From: Chthonomonadaceae bacterium
GTDB taxonomy: Bacteria > Armatimonadota > Chthonomonadetes > Chthonomonadales > Chthonomonadaceae
Assembly: GCA_027450145.1 (NCBI GenBank)
Contig: DAIDKH010000009.1
Coordinates: 1 to 64,000 of the forward strand
DNA: 64,000 nt
Direction of reading: 5' to 3'
Of this stretch, positions 63,799 to 64,000 are shown piece by piece (position 1 is the first letter of the stretch; each line of letters opens with the position of its first letter). Under the pieces are notes generated by a model, which was not told the DNA's origin, ran no database searches, and saw nothing but the letters and a program-made list of their open reading frames with translations. The position numbers and the translations under genes were made by a program.

Positions 63799-64000
63799 CT
63801 ACTGCACCGCACGATCAATTCGGATCCGCACGTCGCTGGAATCGATGATCTCCACAGCGTAACCGATCAGCTGATTACCCGTGTTTGCGATAGTGACGGT
63901 CTGGTCATCTGCGGCGTAATAGGCCTGACCAATATCCGCCTGCGTAGCGGCTGACGAGGCGCCAAAGACGAAGCTGCCGCTCTTCTCTACACGACATATG
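63799..64000 (-). CDS. Phage head decoration-like protein (5' end outside the window)
   Basis: The frame enters from the right edge and ends in TAG at 63799-63801. The visible 66 residues read RVEKSGSFVFGASSA, then QADIGQAYYAADDQTVTIAN, then GYAVEIIDSSDVRIRID. Strands of this type occur in the small capsid decoration or fibre proteins that precede gpT in Mu-like phages. It is 30 bases upstream of the capsid gene, same strand. The start is outside the window, so length is unknown. Confidence 0.75.
   Translation of the reverse strand, partial: ICRVEKSGSFVFGASSAATQADIGQAYYAADDQTVTIANTGNQLIGYAVEIIDSSDVRIRIDRAVQ

Overview
The window most likely comes from an Armatimonadota chromosome (inference). 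The main reason is a set of three short pseudopilin-like proteins with an N-terminal [17 protein letters not shown] helix. Two of them carry the [14 protein letters not shown](L/M)xQIG and MYLQDYD signature and an H-X9-DG C-terminus typical of that phylum. Single-membrane-type features (PBP2, SpoIIM-like, GlgB/GlgP) and outer-membrane-type features (a beta-barrel protein, STN-domain proteins) occur together. No rRNA or CRISPR array is seen. Two tRNA genes are present: Glu-CTC and Thr-CGT.

Layout. 0-3.4 kb: a minus-strand cluster of secreted or unknown proteins, bounded by two copies of a perfect 77-bp repeat that looks like the junction of a tandem duplication. 3.2-14.9 kb: a long minus-strand run holding trmB-like/ahcY, a SpoIIM-like gene, an unknown coiled-coil protein, PBP2, glucan phosphorylase, an HtrA protease, a DUF2227-like protein and a glycerophosphodiesterase. 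15-19 kb: M50 peptidase with a zinc-ribbon protein, DapL, a cupin and small membrane proteins. 19.5-24 kb: secreted proteins (two STN-like, one with a dinucleotide repeat at its 5' end) and a Tat-exported beta-helix protein. 24.4-28 kb: ECF sigma/anti-sigma/membrane operon, FAS1 protein and MntP. 28-31 kb: rhamnose-type ABC importer (two permeases and a binding lipoprotein, with no ATPase gene). 31-36 kb: GlgB, then a PadR/beta-barrel/ChrA operon behind a perfect palindromic operator. 36-41 kb: sigma factor, pseudopilin, BI-1 protein, PHP phosphoesterase, YnfA, CysC, CysH and tRNA-Glu. 41-51 kb: mfd, glnA, two pseudopilins, uvrC, a CaMKII-AD-like protein and tRNA-Thr. 51.5-52.6 kb: EVE-domain protein and a patch of dispersed repeats.

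52.6-64 kb is part of a phage-derived cluster, almost all on the minus strand. In transcription order it reads: decoration protein, Mu gpT-like major capsid protein, small spike-base-like protein, TM/coiled-coil proteins, GH25 endolysin, fibre/LamG proteins, portal-like protein, connector, terminator-like and tail-tube-like proteins. Two unrelated plus-strand genes (a GT2 polyprenyl-phosphate glycosyltransferase and a secreted protein) are embedded in it. No tape measure, baseplate or integrase is seen, and the cluster stops at the repeat patch. The right side runs off the window.

Functional links: GlgP and GlgB belong to glycogen turnover; CysC and CysH to sulfate assimilation; Mfd and UvrC to nucleotide excision repair; AhcY to the methyl cycle; DapL to lysine/peptidoglycan precursor supply, with PBP2 in wall synthesis. 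Several short perfect inverted repeats (10-13 bp stems) mark gene ends but mostly lack strong U-tracts. At least two genes (SpoIIM-like, ynfA) have an extended -10 box placed so that the mRNA would be leaderless.
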